Shown piece by piece: positions 36,493-48,847 of a stretch of DNA of 64,000 nucleotides (positions are counted from its first letter, which is position 1; the number at the start of each line of letters is the position of its first letter). The stretch spans positions 66,078 to 130,077 of the forward strand of contig MNCI01002737.1 of NCBI GenBank assembly GCA_015680685.1. Reading direction: 5' to 3'. The position numbers were made by a program, and so were the translations under genes. The DNA is from Gnetum montanum. Its lineage: Eukaryota; Streptophyta; Gnetopsida; Gnetales; Gnetaceae. The notes below the pieces were generated by a model that was not told the DNA's origin, did no database searches, and saw only the letters and a program-made list of their open reading frames with translations.

Positions 36493-37388
36493 TTATGAGT
36501 GGTGAGTAGACCCTATGCCCAAACCATATAAATCACAAGTGTTACATACAATCTAATTGAATTCCAAGGACTTTTAGATTTTAATGTACATTAATCTAGG
36601 AGGTGAATCAACTATTGCAATCATTGTCTTCCCAGTTACACTTGTGAGTACAAGAGTATGATTAAGTAAAACTAAGACATATGATTTTTATCATTTTTAT
36701 ATTCTATATTTTAAATCACCTAAGAATAAAGAATGATAAATAAGATTATTAATTGCTAAATTAATCTAACTAGGTAACACTTAACTAATCGTAACATAAG
36801 CATCCGTTTCCACTTGTCGTACAAATCCTAAACATGCATAACACTATTGGGTTATCAAATGTTAAGCATTACTGGGATTACCAAGTGTCACACACATGCT
36901 TAAAGTGGTCATACTTATGTGATTTAATTAATCACTATTTAATTTAGCTTAATCTAGCTTAATTAATTACTTAAAATATTTAAAGAAAATTGCTTAAAAT
37001 ATCAAATGCTTAAAAGAAACAATTAATCTATTTCATAGTGCTACAAGGTTTATCAGAAAGCTTGTCTTTATTGTCACACATACTTTAGTGATTAGATACA
37101 ATAATTCTTGAATAAAGATCCATACACTCTTTGACTCCTACTGCTGACAATTAGAAAAATATTCTATCTCTTAAGTAGAAAAACTGTAAGTGCTTCGCTA
37201 CAACTATGAAATTTGATGCTATAAATGTGGTCAAAGGTACATATTTATAGGTAAAAAAGGATGCCCTGTCAATGGCTACATGTCAATGGGTTAAACCCTA
37301 CATTGACAGGATCACATCGATGAGATTTTGTTGATGGGATCGCATCAATGGCATCCCATCAATGCGGCCAAACCATGACACTTCATCA
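36493..37388 (-). repeat. Element IV 3' LTR, element II family, opposite direction
   Basis: About 896 bp, minus strand. Starts TGATGAAGTG at 37388, preceded by a PPT-like TCATGGGAACA, and ends CACTCATAA at 36493. Shares with the element II LTR the TATA region (CTATAAATA near 37230), the AGGAGTC...AAGATC block, the ACCAAGAGC...GTAATCCCAGTA block and the terminal CCACTCAT. More diverged than the two element II LTRs are from each other. Confidence 0.7.
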
Positions 37389-37810
37389 TGTTCCCATGAC
37401 TAAATAAAACTCATCCTTGAGTTCTTTAAAAATTTTGGGAAGGTATGGGATTATTGAGACACAAAACAAACAATAAACACAACAAAAAATAAGTGCTCAA
37501 GTATATGGTTTTACATTGATTATAAAATTTCGGTGTTTAAGACAAAAAAATTAAACACCAAGACAAAACTAATAAACATAACTCCTCTAATGATGCAAAG
37601 ACTTTGGAGAAGATCAAACTGTCCCAGGCAGTGGAGACTCTTAAGGATTCGAAGAACCTTCTCCTACTTTAGGTGCATGTGGTGGTTGAGGTAGTTATGG
37701 TTGTTCTACAATAATTGTAACTTCTAGTATAACACTAAATATGTCCAATAGTGCCTTCATCTTCTCCTGCTTACTTTGGTGATCATTGATAGTCCATGTA
37801 GCCTTGCCAA
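37389..37810 (-). mobile_element. Element IV, remnant of internal 3' end
   Basis: Carries the same AAGGAACTC(G/A)AGGA(C/T)GAGTT box before the PPT as element II. Cut off at about 37811 by the LTR of element VI. No coding sequence recognised. Confidence 0.55.
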
Positions 37811-40163
37811 TTATAATAACCTAAAACATTAGTGGTTAGAACACCAAGGTTCACGAGCACATAACCTAACCTTAAATCCATGTGAGGGCATACTAGACAC
37901 AGAGATAGGGCACCCTAAATGGTCTAGCCAATAGAACAAAGACTTATTGGATGTAACGAGGGTGCAGCATGGTTAGTTTTGGTGCTAATGTGGGATGGTG
38001 CTAAGGGTGCAAGTGATGTTTGTAGTGTCAATGGGATTGAGCGTAGTTATAGGTGCTCAAGGGTGTGAGCGTAGTTAAGGATTTTAATGAGGTAGACAAT
38101 GTTAATGTGCAAGGACCACTACCTGAGTGTAGTTTCAAGCGTGTTTATGTAGTAAAATGGCAAAAAATGCAAATAAAGTGTAGAGAATGCAAAGGAAGAG
38201 AGAAAATAAAGTATAACACCACCCTAAATGGGGTTGAGCGTAGTTAACATGAAAAAGGTGGTTAGAAGGTACAAGGTGTATAGTCGGTGTAGGTTAATAG
38301 CGTAGTCACAATCCTTGGGCAATCTAGCCATGAAGACTGGTGTTTTGCTAAGATGTCTATGTCTATTGGGTTGGTTGTAGCGGTGTACTATTGGATGTGG
38401 TGTTCTATTGGGTTGTGGCCAATGTATCCTTGATTTGCTAAATTTACCAACTACTCGTTGGATTTTTCTTTTTCTCTCTTTTCTTAAACATCGAAGACAT
38501 GGGTATTTATAGGTTTAGGGTTAGTGGGAAATGTGGGATGGTTGCCATGTGGTGGATGGGATGGATGCAACTACGCTTAGTGTAGTTACTGTTCATGTGG
38601 TGTGCTAATGTTGTTGATGGTGTTGCACTTTGCTATGCTCTACTAGACTCTACAGGATTGTGATTCCGTTTCCAACCACATGTGTGCACACCAAGAGGAC
38701 CACTAGGTACCTGAAAAATAAAACTCAGAGACTTCTCTTTAAGGAACTATGTTCTGCATTCTCTTGCTTGGGGTCGAGTGTAGTTACAATTTTGGCACAA
38801 AAGGGAGTATAAAAAAGAAGTATTTTGCTGACTATGCTTGTCAAAAGTGAGTTGATTGCATTTTGGAGTTGAGTTAAGCATCGTTGCTACACTATGGAGG
38901 CCTCTGGAGAATGTCCTTGTTGACTACACTCTTCTAAAAGGTGACTACACTTTGGTCTAGGGATGAGCATAGTCTCAATGCTAGTGGAATATGTGAGGGA
39001 AATGGTTTTCTTTTTCTTTTTCTTTTGTAGACTATGCTCTCCATAAGAGGCTGACTATGCTCTAAAAAAAATGCTTGGGGGAGAGTGTAGTCTCAACACC
39101 TTAGGAAAAATTTCCAAATTTTTCCCTCCAATTAACTATGCTTTGGGATACTACTGTCTTTATGCTCTACAGAGGGGTTGAACATAGTTTCCACACTTTG
39201 TCAAAATTTGCAATTGGGATGCCATAGTCTAGACTTGGTGGTGCTTCATTGACCCCTCTTTGTTGATGTTTGGAGAAGTGCCCCAAGAGACGTTGACAAA
39301 GAACAACAAAACACCATAGTATGTGATCGAATGTCACTACACCATGCTCAAGAGTGCTATGGATAGTGGTATGCTAGATGGTAGGTGAGAAGCAGCAGTA
39401 ACAGGTGTAGGTAATGTGTTATGAATAAAAGAAAAGATGAGGTGTAAATGGGATGTTGTGATGTGAGGACATCACGACTAATGGTGATCATGACACCAAA
39501 GTGGCTTGCCCTTGAAAACATTGACCTCATGTTAGAGTGCTTGTGAGAGAGTTAAGGTGTAGGTTCAAGGGTGGGCTAGCTACGAAACTACTTTATTGCT
39601 GGATTGCTTGGCAATGTGCCTTTTCCCTTTGCCCTTCTTTTTTTTGCGGGCTGAACCTTCTTTGGGCTCAACATGTTACTAAATGCTTGCTATGAAGTGC
39701 TTCCCATAAAATGAGTTTCATGTCACTAGATGGACTTTGAGTTGTGTGTCACTAGATGGGATTTACTTTATTATGGGTGAAACAACATCACATCTATATG
39801 ACAGGTGTTTCCTCCCCAAGATGACTTATGTTACATCTGCTTGGGCTTTGATTGGTTGATAGTGGCTTTCCATGGGATGACTTATGCTATGTCTGCCTTA
39901 GGTTCTGAAGCTTGACTTGAAGAGGGTGCCATGCAATCACAACATTTGAGCATCAAAAAGGTTTGAAATCTTTGCTTGCTATGTGGAGAATGAAAGGGAA
40001 TCAGGGTATAGGAGTAGATGTGAGTAGGCTATAATGGGGTAATAGGGATATGCAGTCTTAAGAGGTTTAGCTAGTCTGATCATGCACATTAGAGCAATGT
40101 AGTGACTTGCTACTGTAATGAGATGTACCTTTGCATGACCGCCTGGGGCTTTGTCTTGCAAAC
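37811..40163 (-). repeat. Element VI 3' LTR (Tat/Ogre-like, about 2.35 kb)
   Basis: Aligns over its length with the LTR at 40795-43463 (shared blocks include AAATCCATGTGAGGGC, AAGAGACG(T/C)TGACAAAGAA and TGCTTGTGAG(A/G)GAGTT). Starts on the minus strand TGTTTGCAAGACA. A TATA box (CTATAAATACCC, 38504-38511) is conserved with the other copy, putting most of the LTR in U3. Contains many GTAGTT/ACTATGCT-type repeats. The outer end is approximate. Confidence 0.7.
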
Positions 40164-40388
40164 ACAACTCTAAGAAGATAAGAAAACCACACAATACATA
40201 AATACAAATAGACTACAGATGATAAAATTTAGAAGGCCACATTAGCAACATAGGTTGTGTAGATTGCAAGTGCTTTATTCTAGAACTACAATGTGCTCAC
40301 TCACTCGATGTAGAAGGAGGGTTATAGTATGCTTGCTCACTTGCTTGTACAAGGATGGAAAAAGTTATTAACAACTAACCACAAACCT

Positions 40389-40612
40389 AGTTTAAGGTCT
40401 TGGTGGACCATGGATTTACTAGTTTATAGGCTAGTGGACTACTCTATGCTAGTTTAATTGTCATAGCAAATAGCTATGCCAGTTTAACATCTTAGTGGAT
40501 GCATTGTGCTAGTTTACCATCGTTGTGGCTAAGTTGTGTTTAAAGTCATAGGGGACTGCTAGTTTATAGTCATAGCAGACCTCTATGCCAGTTTAACATT
40601 GTAGCGGACGAG
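40389..40612. repeat. Tandem array in the 3' UTR of element VI
   Basis: Degenerate units of about 32-40 bp with the core GCTAGTTTA(A/T)(A/G)GTC...TAGCGGAC. Lies between the end of pol and the LTR, the same place as the array at 44068-44525. Confidence 0.75.
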
Positions 40613-40648
40613 TGCTTACCTTACTTCATTGATGTGTGACGCTACATG

Positions 40649-40794
40649 CTAGATGTAGTACGACTTTAATTGTGAATAGTTTACTAGATTGGAAAGCTCA
40701 TTTCCATCCTGATCAGCAACCTTGAATGCTCCATTGTCATAGGCCTTAGTGACCAAGAAAGGCCCTTCCTAGTTGGTTGGGAATTTATCTGTGG
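40649..40794 (-). pseudogene. Element VI pol, C-terminal end of integrase
   Basis: Minus-strand translation EGPFLVTKAYDNGAFKVAD...LKSYYI then stop, with one internal stop. This is the plant gypsy integrase tail, and it matches the same tail of element V (EGPFMVTKAFGNGAFKLAD). It is cut at 40795 exactly where the LTR of element V ends, so V appears to be inserted into this pol gene. Confidence 0.72.
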
Positions 40795-43463
40795 TGTAGC
40801 GATCGAAAACGTCGGTGGCTCAAAACACCAAGAGGCTTTTGTGCTAACAGTTTTAACCCCAAATCCATGTGAGGGCTGTGTTGGATAAAGACGGAAACGG
40901 GGCACCTTGAACAGTCTGGTCGATTAGATAGGGACTTAGTCAGTGTCACTTAACCTTTTGTAAACGTGTAATGTAGAAACGATGTTTATAATGCAATATA
41001 ATAATTGTTATATGTGACGAAGCAGAAAATAATATAAAATGTAATGATAATAAGTAGGAATGTAAAGCAAACTAGAGTTAGAAAAATGCACTGCCTCAAG
41101 ATTGCGACTTTACTTTGTTGAGCTGGATACAATTGGTTGTGCAACACTGGGAAGCACAGAGATCTCAAAGGTAACTAGAACATTCAAAGTAGGTCAACTA
41201 TGTTCTTGAACGTGGACTCAAAAGCCAACAATGCAAAGTGCTACAAAGGCAACAGAAAAGAGCTAACAGAATGCCAAGCGAAAATGCCAACTACTTAATT
41301 TTTCCAATTTGCTAAACAATAATGTTTGCCAACTTGCCAACAAAAAATGCTAACAATACTCAAAATTGCCAACCAAATTTGCCAACAACCCCAAAATTTG
41401 CCAACTTGCTAACAAATTTGCCAACCTTGTAAACCAAATTTTTTGCTAACACTTTGAGCATTGCTCGTTGGGGTATTTATAAGGCCAGGAGTATGTAAGA
41501 AATGCAGTTCAAATGCCACGTGTCCTGGACCTACGAAATGCTAACGTGTCCATGCTACATGGACATGCAAAGCTTATTGATGAGCCTGTCACACTGTAAT
41601 CATGCTATCAAAACTGGAGATGCTGGAATCAAATATGCCAAAAATGCATATGAGGAATGAGGCACACTGAAGTAGCGTAGCTGCCTACTATGCTATGCTA
41701 CGCAATGTAGCATAGCATGTTGGCATAGCATAGCAGCTTGCTTTGTTGTGCTATGCTATTTAGCGTAGCATAGCATAGCCACCAGTTTGAAGATGAAATT
41801 TGCGTTGAAGTCAACTACATCTTTCGAAAGCTTCATGCACGTTAGGTCAACTTTTGCAACACTTGGTTTGATATGCATCTTTTGCTACACTACACTACAC
41901 TACATAGTGTAGTATAGCGTAGTAGCTGGCTTCATTCGTGATCCTTGTTGAAGTTGCAAATGCTTGCTTGGAGCTCAGATTATGCTAATAGTTGCAACTT
42001 TTGCCTTCTGCGAAGAGAGATTTGTGAACTTTCTGAGCTTGCATTTGAGAGGCTTATTGCTACTTTCAAATCATCACTACGTTGTGCCACGCTATGTAGT
42101 GTAGCATAGCGTAGCAGCCGGTGGATCCTGCTTTTCGTTCAATCTGCCACCTTTTGATGAGAAACTTTACTAAGGACTTGAAACTGAACAAGGCAACTGG
42201 TTTTGAAAGCTAGAGTGCTTGTCAAGTGTAATTGGAATCACTATGTAAGCTGGGTCTTTTCTATTTTTCTTTTGCTACACTGTGCTACACTGCATAGGGT
42301 AGCATAGCATAGTAGTCTGTTCTGCAACAATTTGGTTGCCTGAGAAACTATCTTCTGAGGCCTACTACGTTATATAGCATAGCATAGCATAGCAAAATTC
42401 CTTACTAGAAAACGTTCTAAACTGTTTTGCACATCCTAAGCATCGTCGACAACTCCAAGTATGGTTTTTAAGCAAACTGTCAGCCAAGTGAAACACCCAG
42501 GTGGGCAGGCCAAAGAGTCCATTAGGCATGTTAGCTCTGGAGGTAGAAAACTTGTTGAATTGAACAGTCTAGACTTAGTGCATTCATTTCCTGCCAAACT
42601 GCCATGACGCTGCACTTGTGGAAATCCCTTACCTAAATTCCAAGACCTTGGTGAAGCAATAGGTTTTTGAAATTTTGGCATGTTTCATTAGCTTCTCTTT
42701 GTCAACATCTGGAGGACAAACCTAAGAGACGCTGACAAAGAATACGAAACACCATGAAAGACAAAATGCTAACATCGCTCTTCGGTAATCACCAAGATGT
42801 CACTTAGCTATGCTTGAGAGTGTTGGATTGGTCATGCAAGGAAAGAGGAAGGGTTAAATTGGGGGAAGAAGGAGGTTCAGGAAAATGGTAAAGATGAGAC
42901 TTAGCAAGGCCCCTCGGAGGAATGCTTGTGAGGGAGTTGTTTGCGTGGTCATCTTTGCTTTTGCTGACCTTTGACCTCTCTTCGGAATGCTTAGAGAGGG
43001 TTACTGTGAAATAGCTAATGTGCCATTTGTTTTAGGCACACTTTTTTTTGTGCAAGCTTTTGCTCTTTTACACTTTTTCTTTTGTAGTTCTACCATTTAC
43101 ATTTGCAAAAAACCTTGTCACAGGATAGGTATTTCTTTCCCAGGATGAGTTGTGTTACATCCATGTGGGGCTTTAACCTACCTACAAATGCTTCCCATAC
43201 AGCAAGTTGTGTTACACGCATCATGGACTTTGCAGTTGGGCATATGGGTGGGCATTATAGGCATCAGGAAAATTCGTAAAAGAGGTGAGAGTGAGAGTTG
43301 TGGGTGTAAGGAATGAGGTAAAGGAGGTTAAGGGGGAAGACAGGATATGCACTTCGAAGTAGCTTAGCTAATTAGGATGACCACCTTGGAACAATGTAGT
43401 GTCTTGTCCCTGTGACGAAATGCACCTCTGATCGACACCCCTTCGGCACGTGTCCTACAAACA
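40795..43463 (-). repeat. Element V 3' LTR (about 2.67 kb)
   Basis: Starts (minus strand) TGTTTGTAGGACACG at about 43463 and ends GATCGCTACA at 40795. TATA box (TTATAAATACCCC) at 41474-41481. U3 contains at least five clusters of palindromic TAGCATAGC/GCTATGCTA motifs (41672-42393). Length and pol type fit the Tat/Ogre lineage, whose LTRs are often several kb. Confidence 0.75.
41672..42393. repeat. Palindromic ACGCTATG-type clusters in U3
   Basis: Clusters at about 41672-41780, 41884-41925, 42086-42119, 42272-42315 and 42362-42393. Each has arms like ACGCTATGTAGTG/TAGCATAGCGT that can fold into hairpins. The same word recurs outside the LTR (48607-48640, 49424-49522, 50041-50094, 51641-51692). 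Confidence 0.7.
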
Positions 43464-44067
43464 CAACAAAAAGAAAACCAGAAGAAACAACCATGATGCA
43501 AAAGGAAGGAAAAGCTCTTGCTTACTTTGAACATTGCTGGAACAATAGACGTTGTTGCTGAGCCATTTAGCGTCCAAACTAGAAAGGCTAGCAATAGTTC
43601 TGGCAGCATTTGCATGTAGAGGTCAACACTGAGGTAGCTAGGATTTGTGGTGATGCGAATGCTCAGGAATGCCCACCCAAGGCAAACATTATGCAGTTTA
43701 GCTGTGAGATGGGCTACCCAATAGCTAAACATCTTTTGGGCTCGGACGCTGGCGGGGACCGGAGGATAGCAACATTGTGGCTGGGCCACAATATTGCTGG
43801 AACTCTAGCAGTAGGCGTTGAGCATGGAAGCTACTACTAGGGTGATGAGTCGTGGTAACGGTAGCTCCAGAAGATCAGCAAGATGTCATACGACATCTCT
43901 GGAGGATCAACAAGATGCCAGGGATAATGGCGTTCCACATATTCCTAAGGGTGTTCTCTTAGCATCATGAACTACATTCAGGGATTGCAACGTCCCACCC
44001 CATGTTGGCGATGTGCATGCTCACTTATTTGTAGAGTTGTGATGCATGTTGAGGACATGTTGTGAAC

Positions 44068-44525
44068 CTAGTTTAAGGTCTTGGTAGACCATCTAATCTG
44101 TTGGTTTAAGGTCTCAGCAGATCATGGTGTGTTAGTTTAAGGTCCTTGCAGATTGTTGCGCTAGTTTATCGTTGTAGCGGATGGTCACTGTGCTAGTTTA
44201 AGGTCCTAGCAGACTGTAGTGCTAGTTTATCATCGTAGCAGATGGTGGCTGTGCTAGTTTAAGGTCCTAGCAGACTGCAGTGCTAGTTTAACATCGTAGC
44301 GGATGGTGGATTGACTAGTTTAACATTGTAGTAGATGTGCTTTGCCAATTTTACGTTATGGCGGATAGTCTGTGCCAGTTTATAGTCATAGTAGATTGCC
44401 TTTGCCAGTTTTACATCATAGCAAACGATCTATGCCAGTTTTACGTTGTAGCGGATGAGCTTTGCCAGTTTTATGTTGTAGCGGACGATTGCTTACCTTT
44501 ACCAGTTTTATGTTGTAGCAAACAT
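44068..44525. repeat. Tandem array in the 3' UTR of element V
   Basis: About 14 degenerate units of 32-38 bp, with cores GCTAGTTTAAGGTCCTAGCAGAC and GCCAGTTTTACGTTGTAGCGGA. Tandem repeats in the 3' UTR are a known trait of Ogre/Tat elements. Confidence 0.8.
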
Positions 44526-44545
44526 TTACTTATCTTGCTCATGCA

Positions 44546-47500
44546 TCAGATGTAGTATCGCTTGAGGTATGAATGATTTATAGGATTTGTGAACTTGTTG
44601 CCATCCATGTCTGCCAGCTTGAAGGCCCCATTCCCAAAGGCTTTTGTGACCATGAACGAACCTTCCTAGTTTGCTAAGAATTTGTTCACATGATCATGGA
44701 TAGCCTTGAGAACGAGGTATCCCTTCTATATTAATCATTGATGTGGGTTTGCATGATGCTTCTGCCATTGCTTGTTTTGATAATGCTCTATGCAACCAAG
44801 TGTCTGTGCATGCTCCTCCTCTATGGAGTCGAGGATCGTCAACCTCGTCTCATTGTTCTGGGCTTCGCTCACGATGTTCAACAAGATCATTCGAAGTGAG
44901 GGTACCTGCAACTCAAGAGGTAGCACTGCTTCAGATCCATAAACAAGACTATAAGGTGTCTTACCTATCATAGTTCTACATGTCATCCTGTAAGGCTACA
45001 ACACATAGAGGATTTGCTCATGCCATCACCTCTTGCCATTGTTAAGCATTTTCTTGAGCAAGTTGATGATGGACTTGTTCGTAGCTTCTACTTGTCTGTT
45101 TGCCTACGAGTAGTATGATAAGGAGAACAACTACCTAATGCCAAGATTGCTACAGAAGGTTTTGGTTTCTGCACTACTGAACTGTGGCCCATTGTCAATC
45201 ACAATAGTCATGGAAAGCCCAAGCCTTATCACAATGTTGTCTAAGATGAAGTGGCAAACTTGCTTGGATGTAGTCTTCCTCAGGGGAATAGCCTCCACAC
45301 ACTTTGTAAAATACTCGGTGGCGGTGATGATGAAGCTATGCCCTACGGAAGACTTAGGCATGATAGGTCCTATGATGTTTAGTCCCCATTGCTGGAAAGG
45401 CCACATGATCTACATTGGATGCAACTCTGTTGGCAAAATGTGTATAAGATTTGCATATTGTTGGCATGTATCACAAGTCTTGACTTTGGCTAGGCAATCA
45501 TGCTCCATGTGAGGCCAATAATACCCTAGGCGTCTGATTTTTGTAGCCATAGCCCTAGGTGCTATGTGTCTGCCACACAGTCCCTCGTGTACTTCATTAA
45601 TGACCTTCTGTACTTGCTCCTCATTTACGCATGCTAGCAATATCCCATCATAGGAGCGTTTGCACAAGGCATTGTCTCCCATGAGCACGTAGTGTTAAGC
45701 ACGCTTGTGGATCGCATCTCTCTAGGTAGATGTCAATCTGCTTGGAGCTCACCATGTTGCAAGTAGGCTTTAATGTTGGCGTACCACTCTTGGGTGTTTG
45801 CAGCGTTAATAGAGGCTACGTGTACCACCTGAGTCATAGGCTCTGTACACTCAATAATCGAAGCAGGCAAACTTGCGAACAGGTGTGGTGGCACGTTTAA
45901 TGCTAAGGTAGCTAGGGAATTTGGTACAATGTTTTCATTGTGCGGCACGTGTTGAACGTCCATTGTCATGAATTGTTTAGGAAAAATTTTTGCTAGGTTG
46001 TAGTAGGGCTACATGTGTGTAGCTTTAGAGGAGTAAACTTCTGTGATTTGATTCATGACGAGTTGTGAATCCCCGCGAATCACCAGGTGTTGGATGCTTA
46101 ATGCTTGGGAAGCTAAGAGGCCTCTGAGTAACCCTTTATACTCTGCCACATTGTTTATACAAAGGAACGTAAAACGATAAGCAAAAGGTTGCATTTCCCC
46201 TGAGGGAAACGTAATGACAATAGCTGCACTACCTCCTCGCGTGGTCGAGGCACCATCAAAATGCAAAGTAGCTTCAAGGTGTGATGGGTTGGCGTTGATA
46301 ATGCTAACATGCTCGTCAGGGAATTTGGGATCTATGATTGTCTGATTATCAATGGGTGAGGTCCTAAGTTGCATTGTTATAGCTTGACCCTTTGTTGATG
46401 ATTGGCTTACATAATGCAAATCGAATTCTGCGGTTATGGCTTTCAACCGAGCTACCCTGTTACTTTCATATAGATTGTTTGTGATAGCCTGAAGTACATT
46501 GCTCTTGCAAACGATGTTAACCTTGCTACGAAATAGATAATGCCTCCATTTTTAATGCAAAGACTAGAGCAAGGCAGTTTCTCTCCACCTCATTGTATCT
46601 CACTTCATGCGCTATCAATGCATGACTTAGATAATACACTAGAATGTCAGAGTCGTTATCTCGTTTATGACATAACAGTGCTATGATAGACGTGTCTGAG
46701 GTGGTAAGGTAGATAAAGAAAGACTTATCTCTCTGCGGTGGGTACACAGTTGGGAGGTGTAAAAGTTCTTTCTTTAGATCATCAAAGGCTTGTTGCCATT
46801 GCGTTGTCCATTCGAAGTTAACCCCCTTCTTCAGTAGATGTTGCATGGAGTGTAACTTGTCAATCAATTTTGCTATAAACCTTCTAATGAACTATACTCT
46901 ACCTTGTAACCTTCGTAATTCTTTAAGGTTTGTAGGGGATGCTAGATTAATGATGGCTTTGACTTTGTCAAGGTCTACTCGTATTCCAGCCTCTAATACT
47001 ACAAATCCTAACATGCATCCAGTTCTCACCCCGAAGACACACTTTTTTGGGTTAAGGCATAAATCGTGCATCTAACAACGCTTGAGAACTACATCTAGAT
47101 TGTTGGGATGATCAGTGGCCTCTTTAGATTTGATCGCTATGTCATCCACGTAATCATTCAGCAGTTCTAAGATGTAGTCGCTAAAGATGTATGTCATGGC
47201 TCTTTGGTAGGTTGCCTCGATGTTTTTGAGCCCAAAGGGCATCATAGTATAACAGAAAGTTCCACATGGGATCATGAAGGTTGTTGTTAACTGATGCTCT
47301 AGGTTGATGCGAATTTGGTTGTAGCCAGAGAAATCGTCCATAAAGGATAGCAAAGCATGACCAGCCGTAGTATCAATGATGAATACTCAGTAGTGGGAAA
47401 TCATCTTTGATCATTGCCTTGTTCAGATCCTAGAAGTCTATACAAATACATATTTCTCCTATTTTCTTAGAAACTACAACGATGTTTGACATCCATTCTG

Positions 47501-48017
47501 AGTAATCAACTGCCTGATGAAACCAGCCTGATAGAGCTTGGTGATTTCATCTTGTACAACTAGTGCAATCTCTGGTTTAACCTTACAAGCCTTTTGCTTA
47601 ACTACTTTCATCCTTGGATCTAAGACAATATTGTGTTGTATGAGCCTTGGATCTAAACCCAGCATGTCATTATAAGACCACACGAATACTTCGATGTTAT
47701 TTTGTAGTACTTTGGCGACATCTTTGTGAATTTGTGAATCCAAGAGGGAGCTAACCTTTAACATTTTTATTTTCTCCTAGATGTGGTCACAGGCGTCTCA
47801 ATGAGAGGATCCTCAGTTACATCCCCGACCTCTAAATCTATGGGTTGGACTAGAATTTCAGGCTAGTCTAAGGATGTTTCTAAGGATGCTACAGTGCTTT
47901 TTGTAGATGATCCCTAGTCTATTGACTCGGGGTTCAGTTGTCTTGCAAGCTTACTGTATAGACCTATTAAAGCTAGAGGTGAAGAAAGATCATGATGCAT
48001 TGCCATGCTTACTCAAC
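44546..48017 (-). pseudogene. Element V pol: RT, two RNase H domains, integrase (broken)
   Basis: Minus-strand polyprotein in several frames. RT N-terminus at 47764-47474 (VFVWSYNDMLGLDP). RT core at 47353-47072 with FMDDFSGYNQI and the catalytic YVDDI. Connection and first RNase H at about 47070-46526. A second, archaeal-type RNase H at 46446-46009 (LHFDGAST...NNVAEYKGLL...RGDSQLVMNQ). Integrase zinc finger H...H...CDTC at about 45600-45460. Integrase core at 45406-45131, where the first catalytic Asp reads Asn in WGLNIIGPI. C-terminal GKTPYSLVYGSEAVLP and EGPFMVTKAFGNGAFKL, then stop at 44546. Several stops and frameshifts make it inactive. Two RNase H domains place it in the Tat lineage of Ty3/gypsy. 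A splice acceptor (TTGTGACAG|GTTGAG, exon from 48017) precedes the first in-frame codons. Confidence 0.85.
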
Positions 48018-48149
48018 CTGTCACAATGAGATGAATGCCTAGTTAAGAGATACTTGTTTGTAGCAATAGTACGTAGTAAGCATTTGTAAAGCAGCAATAA
48101 GATGTGAATAGTTGAAATAATCATAAAGCATGATACAAAATTTGTAACT

Positions 48150-48545
48150 TGCTAGTTTAAGATTGTAGCGGACCGCCTTAATGTAGAAGCGTAAAACTAC
48201 TAGTTTAAGGTCTTTACGGATTGCTAACGAGTTAAATTTTCTAATTAAAAGTATTAGTTTAAGGTCTTTGCGGACTGCTAACAAGATTGAAGTCACGTGT
48301 TAGAATTGCTAGTTTAAGGTCTTTACAAACTGTTAACGAGATTGAGGCTATGGATTAGAATTTGCTAGTTTAAAACGAACTATCTGAATGCAAAAGTTTG
48401 AAGCTACTAGTTTAAGGTCTTTGCGGACCATCTAAATGCAAAAGTTCGAAGCTACTAGTTTAAGGTCTTTGCGACCATCTGAATGCAAAAGTTCGAAGCT
48501 GCTAGTTTAAGGTCTTTGCGGACCATCTAGTTAGTTATTTTTGTG
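48150..48545. repeat. Tandem array between antisense gene and RT
   Basis: About eight units of 50-60 bp with the core CTAGTTTAAGGTCTTTGCGGACCATCT; the last three units are nearly identical. Shares the CTAGTTTAAGGTC core with the 3' UTR arrays. Confidence 0.8.
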
Positions 48546-48705
48546 AAGGCCAACAACTAGTTTAAAGTGGATAGAAGTTTTCAGTTGGGCCCACCTGCCA
48601 TAATGCAAACAGTGCCACTACGCTATGGGGGAGTGCTACGCTATACAAGATGTTCCACATTAACCGAGGAGAGAAAATGGTAGGTTTCTTTTCATTGTTT
48701 TCAGC

Positions 48706-48714
48706 TATAAATAA
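48706..48714 (+). promoter_or_regulatory. TATA box of the antisense gene, copy A
   Basis: TATAAATAA on the plus strand, about 140 bp ahead of the ATG at 48848. Position and sequence fit a plant Pol II core promoter; a start site near 48735-48745 is inferred. Confidence 0.6.
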
Positions 48715-48847
48715 GGGTTTACCCTCGATAAACTTGTCATTTTCACCATAATAGCACAGAGCTTTCATTCAGAGTGTAGAGCGATTGTGCTAACTTAGAG
48801 CAAGGTGATTTAGCATAGCATCAAAGAAAGAATTAGCAACCAAAACA

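Noticed and set aside
44068-48545. Regularly spaced repeats as a CRISPR-like array
   Set aside because: Repeats are degenerate with variable unit length, lie in the 3' UTR and internal spacer of a plant retrotransposon, and no cas-like genes exist here.
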